The notes under the pieces: generated by a model
Told to the model about the DNA's origin: nothing
The model's input: the letters and a program-made list of their open reading frames with translations, nothing else
Database searches by the model: none
Position numbers and translations under genes: made by a program
Origin: Tilletiopsis washingtonensis
Taxonomy: Eukaryota; Basidiomycota; Exobasidiomycetes; Entylomatales
Length of the DNA: 64,000 nt
Assembly: GCF_003144115.1 (NCBI RefSeq)
Contig: NW_020312005.1
Location: 660,244 to 724,243 of the forward strand
Reading direction: 5' to 3'
Part shown: in pieces, positions 11,053 through 21,647 of the stretch
How positions within the stretch are numbered: the first letter of the stretch is position 1
How the letters are laid out: the number at the start of each line of letters is the position of its first letter

Positions 11053-12753
11053 ATGCCTCCCCGTGCCTCCGCCGTCGGCGGTGCCGCACGCGGCTGGGCA
11101 TCGTCGGGCCGAGCGGCGTGGCAGCGCACGCGCGACAAGGCCGCGCGTCAGGGCGAGGCTGCCTCTGGGGCACCAGGCAAGGCAGCTCGTCCCGGCAGCG
11201 GCAGCAGCGCAGGCTGTGCCTCGTCTGGCACGGCACGCGCATTCAGCTCCTACGCCGCCGCCACTGCGCGCCCCAGAGCACCGTGCGCCACCGTGCGCCT
11301 CGATGTGGGCCTCCGCTCCGTCCTCGCGGCACTCATGCCCGTCTTCAAGGGCGCCGTCCGTTCCTTCGTCAGCACGCCCGCCGTGCACAGCGTCAGCGCC
11401 AGCCGACAGGCTCTGCGCTCGCACACATCGCACCTGGCTCGCACGCGCCCGTCGTTCCCGGGCGGCTTCACGCGCGGCGTGCCTCGCGGGCCCGCTGTGC
11501 CCGCACTGCGTCCTTCGGTGCAGCAGGGCCCCGGTCTTCAGCTGGCGCGTCAGTTCAGCAGCAACGGCACGCGCCCCTTTGCCGACATTCTCATCAATGC
11601 GCCGCTCTTTATCCGCGCCGCCGCCGACGAGCTGGAGGATGATCTCGAGGGCCTGTCCAAGTCCGGCGCTGCTCGTCGCGGCACGGCCCGCCGTGGCGTT
11701 CGTCGCTCTGACCCTGCGACGCACCGTCGTCATGAGGCAAAGCTGGCAAAGGCCATCGGCCAGTACTTCGCCCACTCCGACCCGTCGGCATCGGCCTTCG
11801 CTTGCTCTAGCAAGAAGCCTGCCGCAGCCAAGCCGTCTGCCTCTGGCATCGCCAAGGCCGCCGCTGCTGCTGAGAAGCAGGCCGAGACCGGCATCATCAC
11901 CGATGCCGCCGTCGCTGCCCTCGCCGCACACAACGACGACGATGCCGTCTCCGAGGCAGGCTGGTCTGAGTCCGAGTACTCCGACTACTTCATCGAGCCT
12001 CCCGAGTCGCCCACTGCCGGCCCCCACACGGGAGTCTGCACCATCCTTCGTCTGCCCGCCGAGGCGGATGCCGATCTCGCCATGCTCATCGCGCCAGCTT
12101 ACGACGAGTTCGACGCCTCTTCGCACCCGCTCGACGCAGCCACAGTGGCTCAGATGCGTCTCATTCATGATGGATCAGCACATCTCTGCCTGCTCATCGA
12201 CTCGCTCACTCGTCTGCTTGCCGCTCGCGGCCTCGATTGTCCCTGGACACTGGCGCCCGACGCACGCGCTCTGCATGGCGTAGCATTCGAAGTCTCCTTT
12301 GAAGGCTGGACGAAGCCTGAGGTGCAAGGCATGCTCGTCTCGCAGCTCGGACACGGCAAGGGCTCGCAGCTAGGCCGCTTTCTCTTCGAGCGCGCTTCAA
12401 GTCCTGCCGACGACGAAGCTGCGCATGTAGGCTCGACGGCATTGCATTCGCCACCTAGTGCGTCGCTGGCGGATCTGCAGGAGGACATTGATGCGCTTGG
12501 AGCGGCGTCGGCCATCAGTCTGGCGCACTGCGATGCTCCGCCCATTGGCGCTGCCGCCTCGTCTCAGCGGAGCGTAGAAGGCCTGGGCATCGAGATGCCA
12601 ACCGACTTCGTCATTCCTCTCATCCCGCTCGATCACTCGTTGCTGCACTCGCACCTCAGCGATGGCTCGTCGCTGGTCATCTCGCCCGAACTCGCTTCGT
12701 CGCACGGCGACTCGAGCGGCGAGCTGTACGATAGCACGGCGCACTGGGCCTGA
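11053..12753 (+). CDS. conserved protein of unknown function, possible mitochondrial targeting
   Basis: Intronless, 566 residues from the ATG at 11053. An open frame continues upstream without a good start; this ATG is the first one after the CT-rich leader. The N-terminal ~200 residues are rich in Arg, Ser and Ala, with a presequence-like ARQFSSNGTRPFADILINAP. The middle is acidic (SEAGWSESEYSDYFIEPPES). The C-terminal half is folded-looking, with CTILRLPAEADADLAMLIAP, LCLLIDSLTRLLAARG and SFEGWTKPEVQGMLVSQLG. The pattern resembles basidiomycete proteins that databases sometimes label casein kinase II beta, a name with no visible basis here because no zinc-binding CK2-beta motif is present. 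Function unknown. Confidence 0.75.
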   Translation: MPPRASAVGGAARGWASSGRAAWQRTRDKAARQGEAASGAPGKAARPGSGSSAGCASSGTARAFSSYAAATARPRAPCATVRLDVGLRSVLAALMPVFKGAVRSFVSTPAVHSVSASRQALRSHTSHLARTRPSFPGGFTRGVPRGPAVPALRPSVQQGPGLQLARQFSSNGTRPFADILINAPLFIRAAADELEDDLEGLSKSGAARRGTARRGVRRSDPATHRRHEAKLAKAIGQYFAHSDPSASAFACSSKKPAAAKPSASGIAKAAAAAEKQAETGIITDAAVAALAAHNDDDAVSEAGWSESEYSDYFIEPPESPTAGPHTGVCTILRLPAEADADLAMLIAPAYDEFDASSHPLDAATVAQMRLIHDGSAHLCLLIDSLTRLLAARGLDCPWTLAPDARALHGVAFEVSFEGWTKPEVQGMLVSQLGHGKGSQLGRFLFERASSPADDEAAHVGSTALHSPPSASLADLQEDIDALGAASAISLAHCDAPPIGAAASSQRSVEGLGIEMPTDFVIPLIPLDHSLLHSHLSDGSSLVISPELASSHGDSSGELYDSTAHWA

Positions 12754-12991
12754 TCTCGCCTCGTGGCACTTCCTTCATGCGCCCTCTCCCCGTCTCTCTT
12801 CCATCGCAGGCCCGAGCTCGGGCCTTCCTGTCTCTCCCCCCTCGGCTGCGCGCCGCATCACGCTCTCTGTACCACACGACTCGATCTATGCCTTATGATG
12901 ACCCGAAGGTGTGCATTGAGAGGAAGTGGCTGTGGAGGCGTGCGAGGGAGGCATAGCAGTCATGTCGGTCGTGGACGGATCAGAGCGCACC

Positions 12992-15900
12992 CTACAGCTC
13001 CTTCTTGCCCTTCGTCGCACCCTTCGTGGCACCGCCGACGCGCTCGAGCACCGCCTGCAGTTGTCGCTGCAGCTCCGCCTGGCCTTGCTCGAGCCGCTCA
13101 ATGCGCTGCGCCGCCGCCTTGGCCTGCTCGCAGCACTTGCTGGCCTCCCAGTTCGGCGCCTCTACACGTCCCGAGCCCTCGCGTGGCGGCAGGTAGTCCT
13201 GCAGTACGCCGCGCACAGCGAGGGCAATCGTCTCTGCGCTGGCCGTGTCCGCGTCGTTCCTCGCGCCCCGACTCGCAGACGAAGAGGAGGACTGCAGGCG
13301 ATGCGGCGACGTCGGATCTCTGCGCGAGCGAGGCGCGCCGGAAGAGAGCGCCCAGAGGTTCGTGAGCACCAGAAGCGCCACGACGGCGCCGAGGATGAGC
13401 ATCGAGGCGCTGGCGCCGGCCATGCTGTCGCTCAGCATGCCGACGCCGTCGCCCAGCATGTCGAACGCGGTGCGTGCGGCGCCGGAGACCATCGCAAGTG
13501 CGCCGCCGGCCGTCTCGTCCGCCGGAGTCGACGACGAGCTGCTGCCGCCAGCGGCCTTCTCGTCAGCGCCATCGCCGCCGCTCGCGTTGTTCGCCTTCTC
13601 CATCGCCGCCTCGCGCTCCTCGTCTGCTGCCTCATCGTCGCCCTCCTCGCGGAACTCGCTGGCGTGCTCCTTGAGGTACTGGCGCACCGCGGCATCGAGG
13701 TCCTTGTAGTACTGCTTCTGGCCGTCAATCGACGCCTGGTTGATGATGCCTGTACCGCCGCCCTGTCAGTGACGCAGCTCCAGGTCCATCACTGCGGCGC
13801 ACACTCACCCTTGATCATGCTGCGTCCCGTCCAGTCGACGGTGCAGCTGACAAACATGCGCGTCGTGTTGCCGCCGGCCCAGGTGAAGCAGGTGCGCGTC
13901 TTGATCGCAAAGCTGCCGCCGCTTGGGACGTCGGGCGTGCGCGTCGTCGTAAGTGTCGTGATGTACTCGTCCATGTCGACGTGCAGATTCTCGTCGCTGA
14001 TGACACACTTGGTCTGCTTGGGCCCGAAGCTGCCCGTCAGCGGCTTGATGTAGCTCATGTCGCGCGAGAGCAGATTGTCGTTCTTGGGGTCCGGGCTCCA
14101 GTCCGACATCTGCAGGTCCAGCAGCTTCTGGTTGTTCGTCCAGAAGTCCTTCATGAAGCCGCTCGTGAAGATGAGATTGTAAATCTTCTCCGGCACGGCA
14201 GGGTACGTGGCGTCGAGCGGCACCGTGGCGTGATGCTCCTTCTTCGCTTCGCACGGACACGACGTGGCACGATGTGCGGCGCGCTTCTGCCCCGGTCGTG
14301 GGCTGGCTGAACTCTTGGCAGGTCGGCCATCCGTGTCCATCGCGTCCTTGACGTCTGCCGAGATGGCGCCCTCGTCGCGCGCCGCGCCGTCCTTGCCCAC
14401 CTTGAGCTTACGGCGCAGCAGCGCCCGCTTGCTCAGCTTGGCCGGCGTCGAGCCATCGCCCTTGTCGCCCGACACATCGCCCTCCGTCTCGCTCTCGTCG
14501 GAACTCTCGCCTGCGGCAGCGGGCAGCGCACCGCCGACCTTGGGGTGCGAGAGCTTCCAGATGTTGACCATCAGGTCGTACGTGGCGTCGCGCGAGATGA
14601 GCGAGGCGAGCGTGTGCTAGGCAAAGACGCAGCAGGGCGTCAGCACGACACGCGCGGCACTGCCTCGCTCCACTCACCTTGGAGTGCAGCGTGGCGATCT
14701 GGATCGCATTGGGGATGACAAAGGCCGTCATGCGCTTCTCAATCGACACGATCTCGGAGAAGGGCACGATAATCTGTCGAGAGCGAGTGAGCTGGCGCGC
14801 ACGCACGGGCGCAACGAGGCCCACGCACGTTGGTGACCCAGCCAAAGATGTTGGCCTTGAATCCGACGTGGTTCTCCGAGATGTAGAAGCGGCCCTGCAC
14901 GAGAATCTCCTTGACGAGCGCGCAGCCGTAGTCTTCGATGAGATAGTCGTCCTCTGGCACGCTGGGAAAGAGGGCGTGGAACTCGGCATTGCGTCTGCTA
15001 CTGGCGACGGCAAAGCCAGTGATCTGACTGCCCACGCCCTCGCCCGGCCACGCGTCGTCGTCTCCTAGGCTGACGCCCTCGCCGAGACCTGCCGGACTGA
15101 GGCCGCCGACCGCGCCAATGCCGCCGGGCGTCAAGTGTGGCTCGCCCGTCTCGGAGCGCGGCGAGAGCTGGTTGGGCGTAGGCGCGCCGTTCGAAGGCGG
15201 CGCCAGCAGGCCATGCTGCGCGGCCGCGGCGCTGAAGTTGGCTGCTGCGCCAAGGCCCGATGCGTCGCTCGACTCGCTCATCAGGCTGACGCTGCTCGAG
15301 GCACTTCTCTCGCGCAGCGCATGGCCGCCACGGCGCACGGCGTATTCGTCGCCGGCGCCAGGCGTGCCGGGTTCAGCGCCGCGCTCGGTCAGCGCGCCAG
15401 TCGACGGATCGCGATAGACGCCGCCTTGCATGCCGCCGACGAAGCTGTTGTCTGCCACTGCCGAGCCTCGTCTCGACTGTGACTGCGAGGCACGCGAGGC
15501 GGCCTGTTGCAGCGTCGACGAGTTGCCCACGCCCATGCCTGCTAGGCCGCTGGCGGCCAGAGCACCTGCAATGCCGCCCGCCGGCCCCGTCGCGGCCTTC
15601 TTGCTCGGCCGCTCACCATCAGCTGTGCTTTTGCGGGAGGGCGATGCGGCATCGGAGAGCTTGCGCAGCCGGCCAAGCCCGCTGGGAGGCGCCAGATTGC
15701 CCAGACTGGCGCTCTCTGTCATGCCGCCTGCGCGCGTCGGCGACGTGCCATCGCGGCGCGGCGTCGGCGGCGCCAGCGAGCTCTGGCGGCCGCGGGCGCC
15801 GGCCGCCGTGTCGGCCGTGCCCGTAGTGGCGTAGCGTGCGTGCTGCGACTTGGGCGGCGGCACCGGGCTGGCCCCGTCGGCGTCGGTGCCGTGGTAGCTG

Positions 15901-16301
15901 TTGTTGCGACTGCCGAGCTTGGGCCGCTGCGGCGTGCTGCTCGTCGGGCCCGCGGGCGTGCCGATGGGCGTAGGCGTGGCGGAGGACGAGACGGAGGGCG
16001 CATCGGCATGCACCACGTCGTTGCCGTCCTTGAAGGCATCGAGGTTGAGACTGCCCTCGCCAGGCCGGTCGCCGGGCGTCGGCGGGTCCTCGACGACGAG
16101 GGCGCCGCGCGGGCCGCGGCCGTGCGGACCGGCGCTCGAGGCGTCGTCGTCGTCTTCGTCGTCGTCGCCAAGGCCGTTGCCGAGCGTGCCGGCGAGCGGC
16201 TCGGCACTGGCCTCGGCCATGGCGCGGCGCATCAGCTCGTGGCGGTCGGGCAGGCGGCCCGAGTCATCGCGCTTGCCGGTGCCGGCGGCGGAGCGCGGCA
16301 T
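12992..16301 (-). CDS. GRAM/VASt-domain sterol transfer protein (LAM/Ltc family)
   Basis: Four exons (14829-16301, 14678-14773, 13809-14616, 12992-13749) splice to 1044 residues. A ~435-residue Ser/Pro/Gly-rich disordered N-terminus is followed by a GRAM domain (~437-545; AEFHALFPSVPEDDYLIEDY, FYISENHVGFKANIFGWVTN, then IVPFSEIVSIEK). A VASt domain follows (~645-815; ATVPLDATYPAVPEKIYNLI, FTWAGGNTTRMFVSCTVDWT). A single transmembrane helix lies near 918-940 (MLILGAVVALLVLTNLWAL), with a short coiled coil at the end. This order is that of yeast Lam/Ysp and animal GRAMD1 proteins, which are ER-anchored and move ergosterol at contact sites. No BAR or PH domain is seen, so it is closer to the short Lam5/Lam6 type. 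Confidence 0.9.
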
Positions 16302-17045
16302 GGGAGAGGCGGCGGGTGCGAAGGGCGAGAGGCGTGAGGGGCAACAGAAGGCTGAGAGAGGTCAGGCGAGGAGGCGACAGGCAGTGACGATGGGTTGAGG
16401 TGGGTGTGGGGTGCGGATGTGCGGATGTGAGAGGAGAGAAGCACAGGCTTTTGAGGCGGCCGCGAAGCAGGGTGCAGCAGGCAGGGCCCGCCGAAGCGTG
16501 ACGCGCGAGGCTTCTGCCTGTGCGGGGGCGCAGCCTCGCCCGCAGCTCCGCCGCCGGTGACGACCTCGTGGGAACAGCCTCAGGTGGAGGCGCTAGGCGC
16601 CGACGGCGAGATCTCGCTCCGCACCCGTCACACGACTCGACTCGTACTCAGCGCGATCCCCGCGTCGTCCTCTCGTCTGCACAAGCGACGTCTGGCCGGC
16701 CCACGCAGGACTCATTAAGAGTCGAGGAAGCTACTCGTTCAGTACACGGCCTGCTCGCACGACGACTGCAGTCGCATGGGTTACGCCGCGAGCCACTCTG
16801 GCGCTCAGAGAAGGCTGCTCCACTCCTCGCTCAGCGCTGCATCATACAGCAACCTTCATGGCCTACCTTGCAGCTAGCGCATGCCTCTTGACTTGCTGAG
16901 CGTCTATAGCGGAGCACGGCTTCGCTTCCTCCTCACGTCCGCTCTGTCTCGCGGTGCTATACAAGTGATTGGCATTACCTCTCTTTCCCATCCCGATTAC
17001 TCTCGACGCCCCTCATCCTCACTCATCTCCGCTTTCCTCTGCGCG
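16302..17045. other. spacer, promoter side of the LAM gene
   Basis: 744 bp between the LAM start and the LSM8 stop, both on the minus strand. No gene, repeat or RNA gene recognised. Confidence 0.55.
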
Positions 17046-18277
17046 CTACGTATGCCTTACGTGCGGGATGGGATCGATGCGCAGACTCTGCAGGTCCTGC
17101 GTCTTTTCCAGCTCGGCATCCAGTCGGCCCACTAGTGTGCTGCGCGCGGGCTGGGGCGTCAGCTCGAGCTCGAGCACCTTGGTGATGCGCATTCGCAAGA
17201 CAGCAGAGCATGGGCGGCTGGATCAAGCAGGGACCAGACTGGGGCCCGCACGAAGCGCATGAGCTGCGCGAGCCCGACGTCGTCCGCCGCAGAAGCGAGT
17301 GGCATATCTCCACAGCGAGAGCATATCTTTGCGCTGCCGCGAGGCACTGTGCACCGAGGCTTGGGTGGCATGAAGCGCAAGCCGTCACAAGCGTCTCTGC
17401 CGCAGGAGGCAGCAGCTACGGCGGGCCTGCCAAGAGTACGCAAGCGCCGAGGAGCCTGTCTGTACAGCAGGCGCATGCGTTGCTTCTGCTGCTCGAGCAG
17501 GCAGCAGCGCGTGGGCCCACTCTGCTGGGGCAGCCCATGAAGCCGAACTTCGCTGCCAGCCGCCACGAACGATCGGGCTGCTGGCCGTACTGTGTGACGT
17601 GGCTTCCTTGCGCATTCGCACGTCCCGCGGTCCACAGCCCATCACCAGCCTCTGGCACCTGCCCTTTCCCCTCCGCTTTCTGTCGTTCCTCCTTCTTTCT
17701 GAGCGGCCCGGCTCGAAGTCGCCCTTTGCCCCATTCTGAGGAGCATGGCTAGACACAGTCGGGCCGCCCGTGCCCTTGCATACGCTCTCTGTGCTTAGAG
17801 CAAAGCTGCCTGCTGCTCGACTGAGCGTCGCAATTGCATCTGGCTGGTGCGCTACCACCCCCTCCCCCGGCCCTCTCCCCGTCTCCTTACTGCCGCGCCA
17901 GCTCCTGGTTCGGCACAGCATTCGCACGCAGCACTGCATCACTAGCCCCTACCCTACCGCCCGCAAAGCAGCACACCACCTCTGTCCAGCCCGCGGATAC
18001 TCACATGGCGTCGCCCCTCAGAATGTACAGGCCCAGCGGCACCTCCTCCACCGGCGCCTCTGCGCTGAAGATGCGCTCCACGCACGCGCTGAGGATGACG
18101 GAGCCGGCCGTGTCGAAGCCCTGCAGGATGCCGACGATGACGCGGCCGTCCTGCGTGAGGAGCAGTACGGACTCTGTCGAAGGGAGAACAAGGCCGAGTC
18201 AGTTGAGGTGCGGCCAGTGTGAGGGGCAACAGAGGACACGCACGCTCCACGTAGGCAGACAGCGCGGCCGTCGCCAT
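17046..18277 (-). CDS. LSM8: U6 snRNA-associated Sm-like protein LSm8
   Basis: Three exons (18244-18277, 18005-18173, 17046-17139) give 98 residues, the normal LSm8 size. The product begins MATAALSAYVEQSVLLLTQD. Sm motif 1 is seen in GRVIVGILQGFD and Sm motif 2 in LGLYILRGDAI; the C-terminus LDAELEKTQDLQSLRIDPIP matches the LSm8 tail. LSm8 caps the nuclear LSm2-8 ring that binds the 3' end of U6 snRNA. The last exon lies 865 bp from the second, so the gene has one very long intron in a region where most introns are 50-150 nt. The acceptor has a good CTGAC branch site 21 nt upstream. Without this exon the protein would end at RGDAM and lose its tail. Divergent with ERV25. Confidence 0.85.
17140..18004 (-). 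other. 865-bp intron of LSM8
   Basis: Donor GTGAGT just below 18005, acceptor CGCGCAG above 17139. No coding frame inside looks real on either strand. A 180-codon frame on the plus strand (17210-17752) is compositionally odd and unsupported. It could host a small RNA, but I cannot recognise one by eye. Confidence 0.6.
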
Positions 18278-18884
18278 GGCGGCAGATGCGAGCCGCCGGT
18301 CCTTGCGGACGACGTGCGGCGGCGAAGAGGCGTGGCCCTGCGCTGCTGCGTGCTGCTCGAGAGAGGCGAAGAGAGACGTGCGCGGTCTGAGGAGGAAAGC
18401 TGCAAGGACGAGGGCGCCGCAGCTGGCGCGGGGCTCGACGGAAGACCGAGACGCTTGGAAGAGTGACGTGCGGGAGGCGAGCGAGAGAGGCCGACGCCGC
18501 GGCTGAGCTGGGAGAGAGGAGGGGAAGATGGAGGCGCGTCGCCGTCGTCGCGGCGCGCTGCTGCCGCCTGCCAGTCGCTCTCGGCCGAGGCACGCAGCGG
18601 CGCCGCGCCACGATGCACGGTCCCGCCAGCTGGCGGCGCGAGAAGGAGCGCGGCACACGAGACGACGCCGAGCCCCTCTCTGTCTCCTTCTCGCCTCCAT
18701 CCGCATCCCTACCACGACCTAACGACGTCTCGGCCCTCCACGTCTCCATCCGCGCGCGCCCTTCATCCACGCGCGCCTGCCTCCCATCACGTCTCACGTC
18801 CCTGCTTGCTGCCCCTGACGACGGTCGTCCGCCCCGCGTTCCGGCGCTGCTGTTCCAGGCCGCCGTGCCGCGCACTACGCAGCC
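18278..18884. promoter_or_regulatory. divergent promoter region LSM8 / ERV25
   Basis: 607 bp between head-to-head genes. The last ~200 bp before ERV25 is CT-rich. No clear motif. Confidence 0.5.
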
Positions 18885-20134
18885 ATGCGTTCTTCCCTTT
18901 CTACACGGCCTGGTGCCGCTCTAGCGCTGCTGCTGCCATTACTTCTGCTTCTCTCGCAGCTCCCCTCGGCGCGCGCCATCAAGTTTGACCTGACGTCGAC
19001 GAGTGCCGGGCCCGTCAAGTGCATCTGGAACTACGCCCTCTCCGACACGCTCGTCGTCGTCACCGTCAACACCAAGGCGCACAACAGCGTCGAGCCGGCA
19101 GGCGAGCAGCGCATCGACGTGGAGGTGGTGGACGGCAGCAAGCACAACAACATCTACCTCTCCAAGAAGGGCATTGGAAAGGCAGAGACGCGCATGGCGA
19201 TCAACACGCACTCGCACGCCGACCTCGGCGTCTGCTTCCGCAACGTGCTGCGCAAGGGTGAGTCGTGCGGACGGGCAGCGCAATGCGCACGGGCGATGAG
19301 TGGGACGACATGGGCGAGGAAACAGGCTGAGTGGCTTGGATGCATCCGCCAAGGAGCGGCGACGCGCATCCGTACAGGCCCCGAGGTGCAGGCTCGATGG
19401 GTGGCAGGAGAGGGGACATGCGCAGCGGCAGAGACAGCCTTTGCTGCGCTGTTGCAAGGCAGGTGGTCGGCGACTGGCCCGTTCTTCTTCCGGCTGCCGC
19501 TGCAGTCTCAGAGGCGTTGCAGCTAGCTGCGGATCGGCCGCTTGACTTGCGTGGCGCTGCTGGCTGGTGATGGGCAGCCAAGGCAGGCTGGCGGCAGCGG
19601 CCTTCTCGCTCTCGTCCCGCGATCTGACTTGATCTCTCCGACAGGTCTTTCCGCCAACCCGCCGCGCATCACGACGATCGACCTGGACGTCGACATTGGC
19701 GCCGATGCCGTCGACTACAACGCCATTGCGAACCAAGAGTCGCTCTCAGGCCTCGAGACGGAGATGCGGAAACTCGAGGCCGTCGCGACGGAGATTGTCA
19801 ACGAGATGGACTACCTGAAGAAGCGCGAGGGCAAGATGAGGAACACGAACCGTGAGTCTGAGCGAGGTTGGACGGCGAATGAACGGCGAAACAGGGGGCC
19901 AGGCTGACCAGTGGACAATGCAGAATCGACAAACTCGCGCGTCGAGAACTTTGCCTGGCTCACCCTCATCGCGCTGCTGGCGCTCGGCAGCTGGCAGGTG
20001 TTCTACCTGCGCAGCTTCTTCAAGCGGTGAGTGTGTGCGCTGGGTCGGCCAGCTTGTCAGGCGCAAGGAGAGTTAGTCAGGGAAGGAGGCTGATCATCGC
20101 TTCTTCGCTCGGCAGGCTGTACCTCATCGACTAG
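18885..20134 (+). CDS. ERV25: p24-family cargo receptor of COPII vesicles
   Basis: Four exons (18885-19257, 19645-19851, 19924-20026, 20116-20134) give 233 residues. It has a signal peptide (ALLLPLLLLLSQLPSARA), a GOLD domain with the two conserved cysteines (KCIWNY and VCFRNV), a coiled coil (SGLETEMRKLEAVATEIVNE), then NQSTNSRVENFAWLTLIALL leading into the single transmembrane helix. The short cytosolic tail is FFKRLYLID. These are the marks of the p24-delta protein Erv25, which cycles between ER and Golgi with Emp24. The last exon is just 19 nt and encodes the tail end, so it is easily missed. Intron 1 is long (387 nt). Confidence 0.92.
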
Positions 20135-21647
20135 ACGTGCTGCGACGGAGTGGAGGAGGGTCGATGCGATTAATGTTAGCTCGCGACAGACGGCAATGCT
20201 CATGCGCTGTCTGCGATGCATGCGTGCTTGCGCATGGAGATGACGGCGGCGGACCCTGGAAGTGGAGCAGACCGGAGCGCTTGCAGCTCGAGGCGAGGCT
20301 CTCGAGCTGGGAAGCGCAGAGGTGTACCTCTCGAGACGGGTGGCTCAGAGGTGGACCTGTCATCCGCGACTCTCCACCGCTGCACACGCAAGCAGCCTCG
20401 TGCATGGGTGACGAGACGCTTGGCAGGTCCTTCTGCTGCATGCACGCCGCAGTCGTAGGCCGAGAGCAGCGCAGGAGCGACTCTGAAGGCCACCTTCCTT
20501 TGTGCGCCGTTGCACGGGAGCGAGATGCATGCGAGGAAGAAGCATAAGGCTTCCGTCCTGAGCGTGCATGACGCCGCGGGCTTCTGTGCCCCTGACGGCC
20601 TCACCGCGTGCTCACAAGCGACATCGCTTCGTGCGCGATCGCGCGACGGCGAGCTCCCTCAAAATCGGTCAAAGAGGGTGTATACCGATGTCTTCCTCGC
20701 TTGCTTTGTCCTACGGCTGACACCCGCCAAGGAGCCGCACTCGCTGCTGTCGCCCGCGTCTGCCTTTGCGCCGCGCGCCGCACGCTGCGCGCCGGTCGGA
20801 CTTGCTGAAGCGTTAGGCGCGAGCCGTGCGCTGAGCTTCTCGCTGTGGCAGCTGCGCTTCTCTGCCTTGACTGCCGCAAGCTCGAATAAATCACTCGCTG
20901 CCGAGACTGTAGCTGATGCGGCGAAGCACGCCCATGAGCGACCTTGGCGTTGCCCTGATGCGGCGGCACGGATCGGGAGCCGGCGCCTCGGACGTTTCAG
21001 CGGCGACGGGTCCGGCCCGCGTCCTGATCGCTCGGAGCGGCGGGATGAGATGCGATGCGCGCTCTTCAGCTGTTCAGCTGCTGTTGCTGCCCGACGTGCG
21101 GCCAGCCCGCTAGCGCATGCACGATGCTGCATGCCGTGCAGCGCAGAATGCGCCTGCAGCATCACGCTGCGCAGTCAAGGGTGCCGCAGCATCAGCAGAG
21201 CCTCACAGAGACACGCCGGAGAGAGAAAGCGGCAGGTCGGCTACGCAGCAGGTCCAGCCACAGCATCAGCGGTGGATGCCATGATGAGCTGCGATGCTGC
21301 TCAGCAGTGTGGCGCGGCGGAGCGGGCTGTGCAGCATGGAAGCCCAAGGCGCGGCGCGCGTCATCTCCTCGTGCGGCGGGCGGGCCGTCGTGCTGCAGCT
21401 CAGGCGCCGCTTTGCCGTGCTTTGCCGCCGCGAGCCGCGCGCCGCCTCGGCCCCGACGAGGGCGCCGGCAGCTTGGCTCCCATCCACCCGCTCCTCTCCG
21501 CCTCGTCGTCGCGTCTACGTGCTCCGTCGTCTCTGTCCTCCATACCCTCTCGCATCCATCCACTCGCCAGACTCGCTTCGCTTGCACCACCACCACTGCC
21601 GCTCTCCTCGCCGGGCCACGCTCCCTAGCCCCTGACCCATCCGCGCC
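20135..21647. other. long gene-free region upstream of SHO1
   Basis: 1.5 kb with open frames on several strands but none with protein-like composition or splice support. It probably holds the ERV25 3' end and an extended SHO1 promoter; the last ~150 bp is CT-rich leader. No repeats or RNA genes recognised. Confidence 0.55.

Noticed and set aside
17210-17752. 180-codon plus-strand frame inside the LSM8 long intron
   Set aside because: Composition is erratic, no conserved segment is seen, and it lies within an intron supported by the LSm8 tail.
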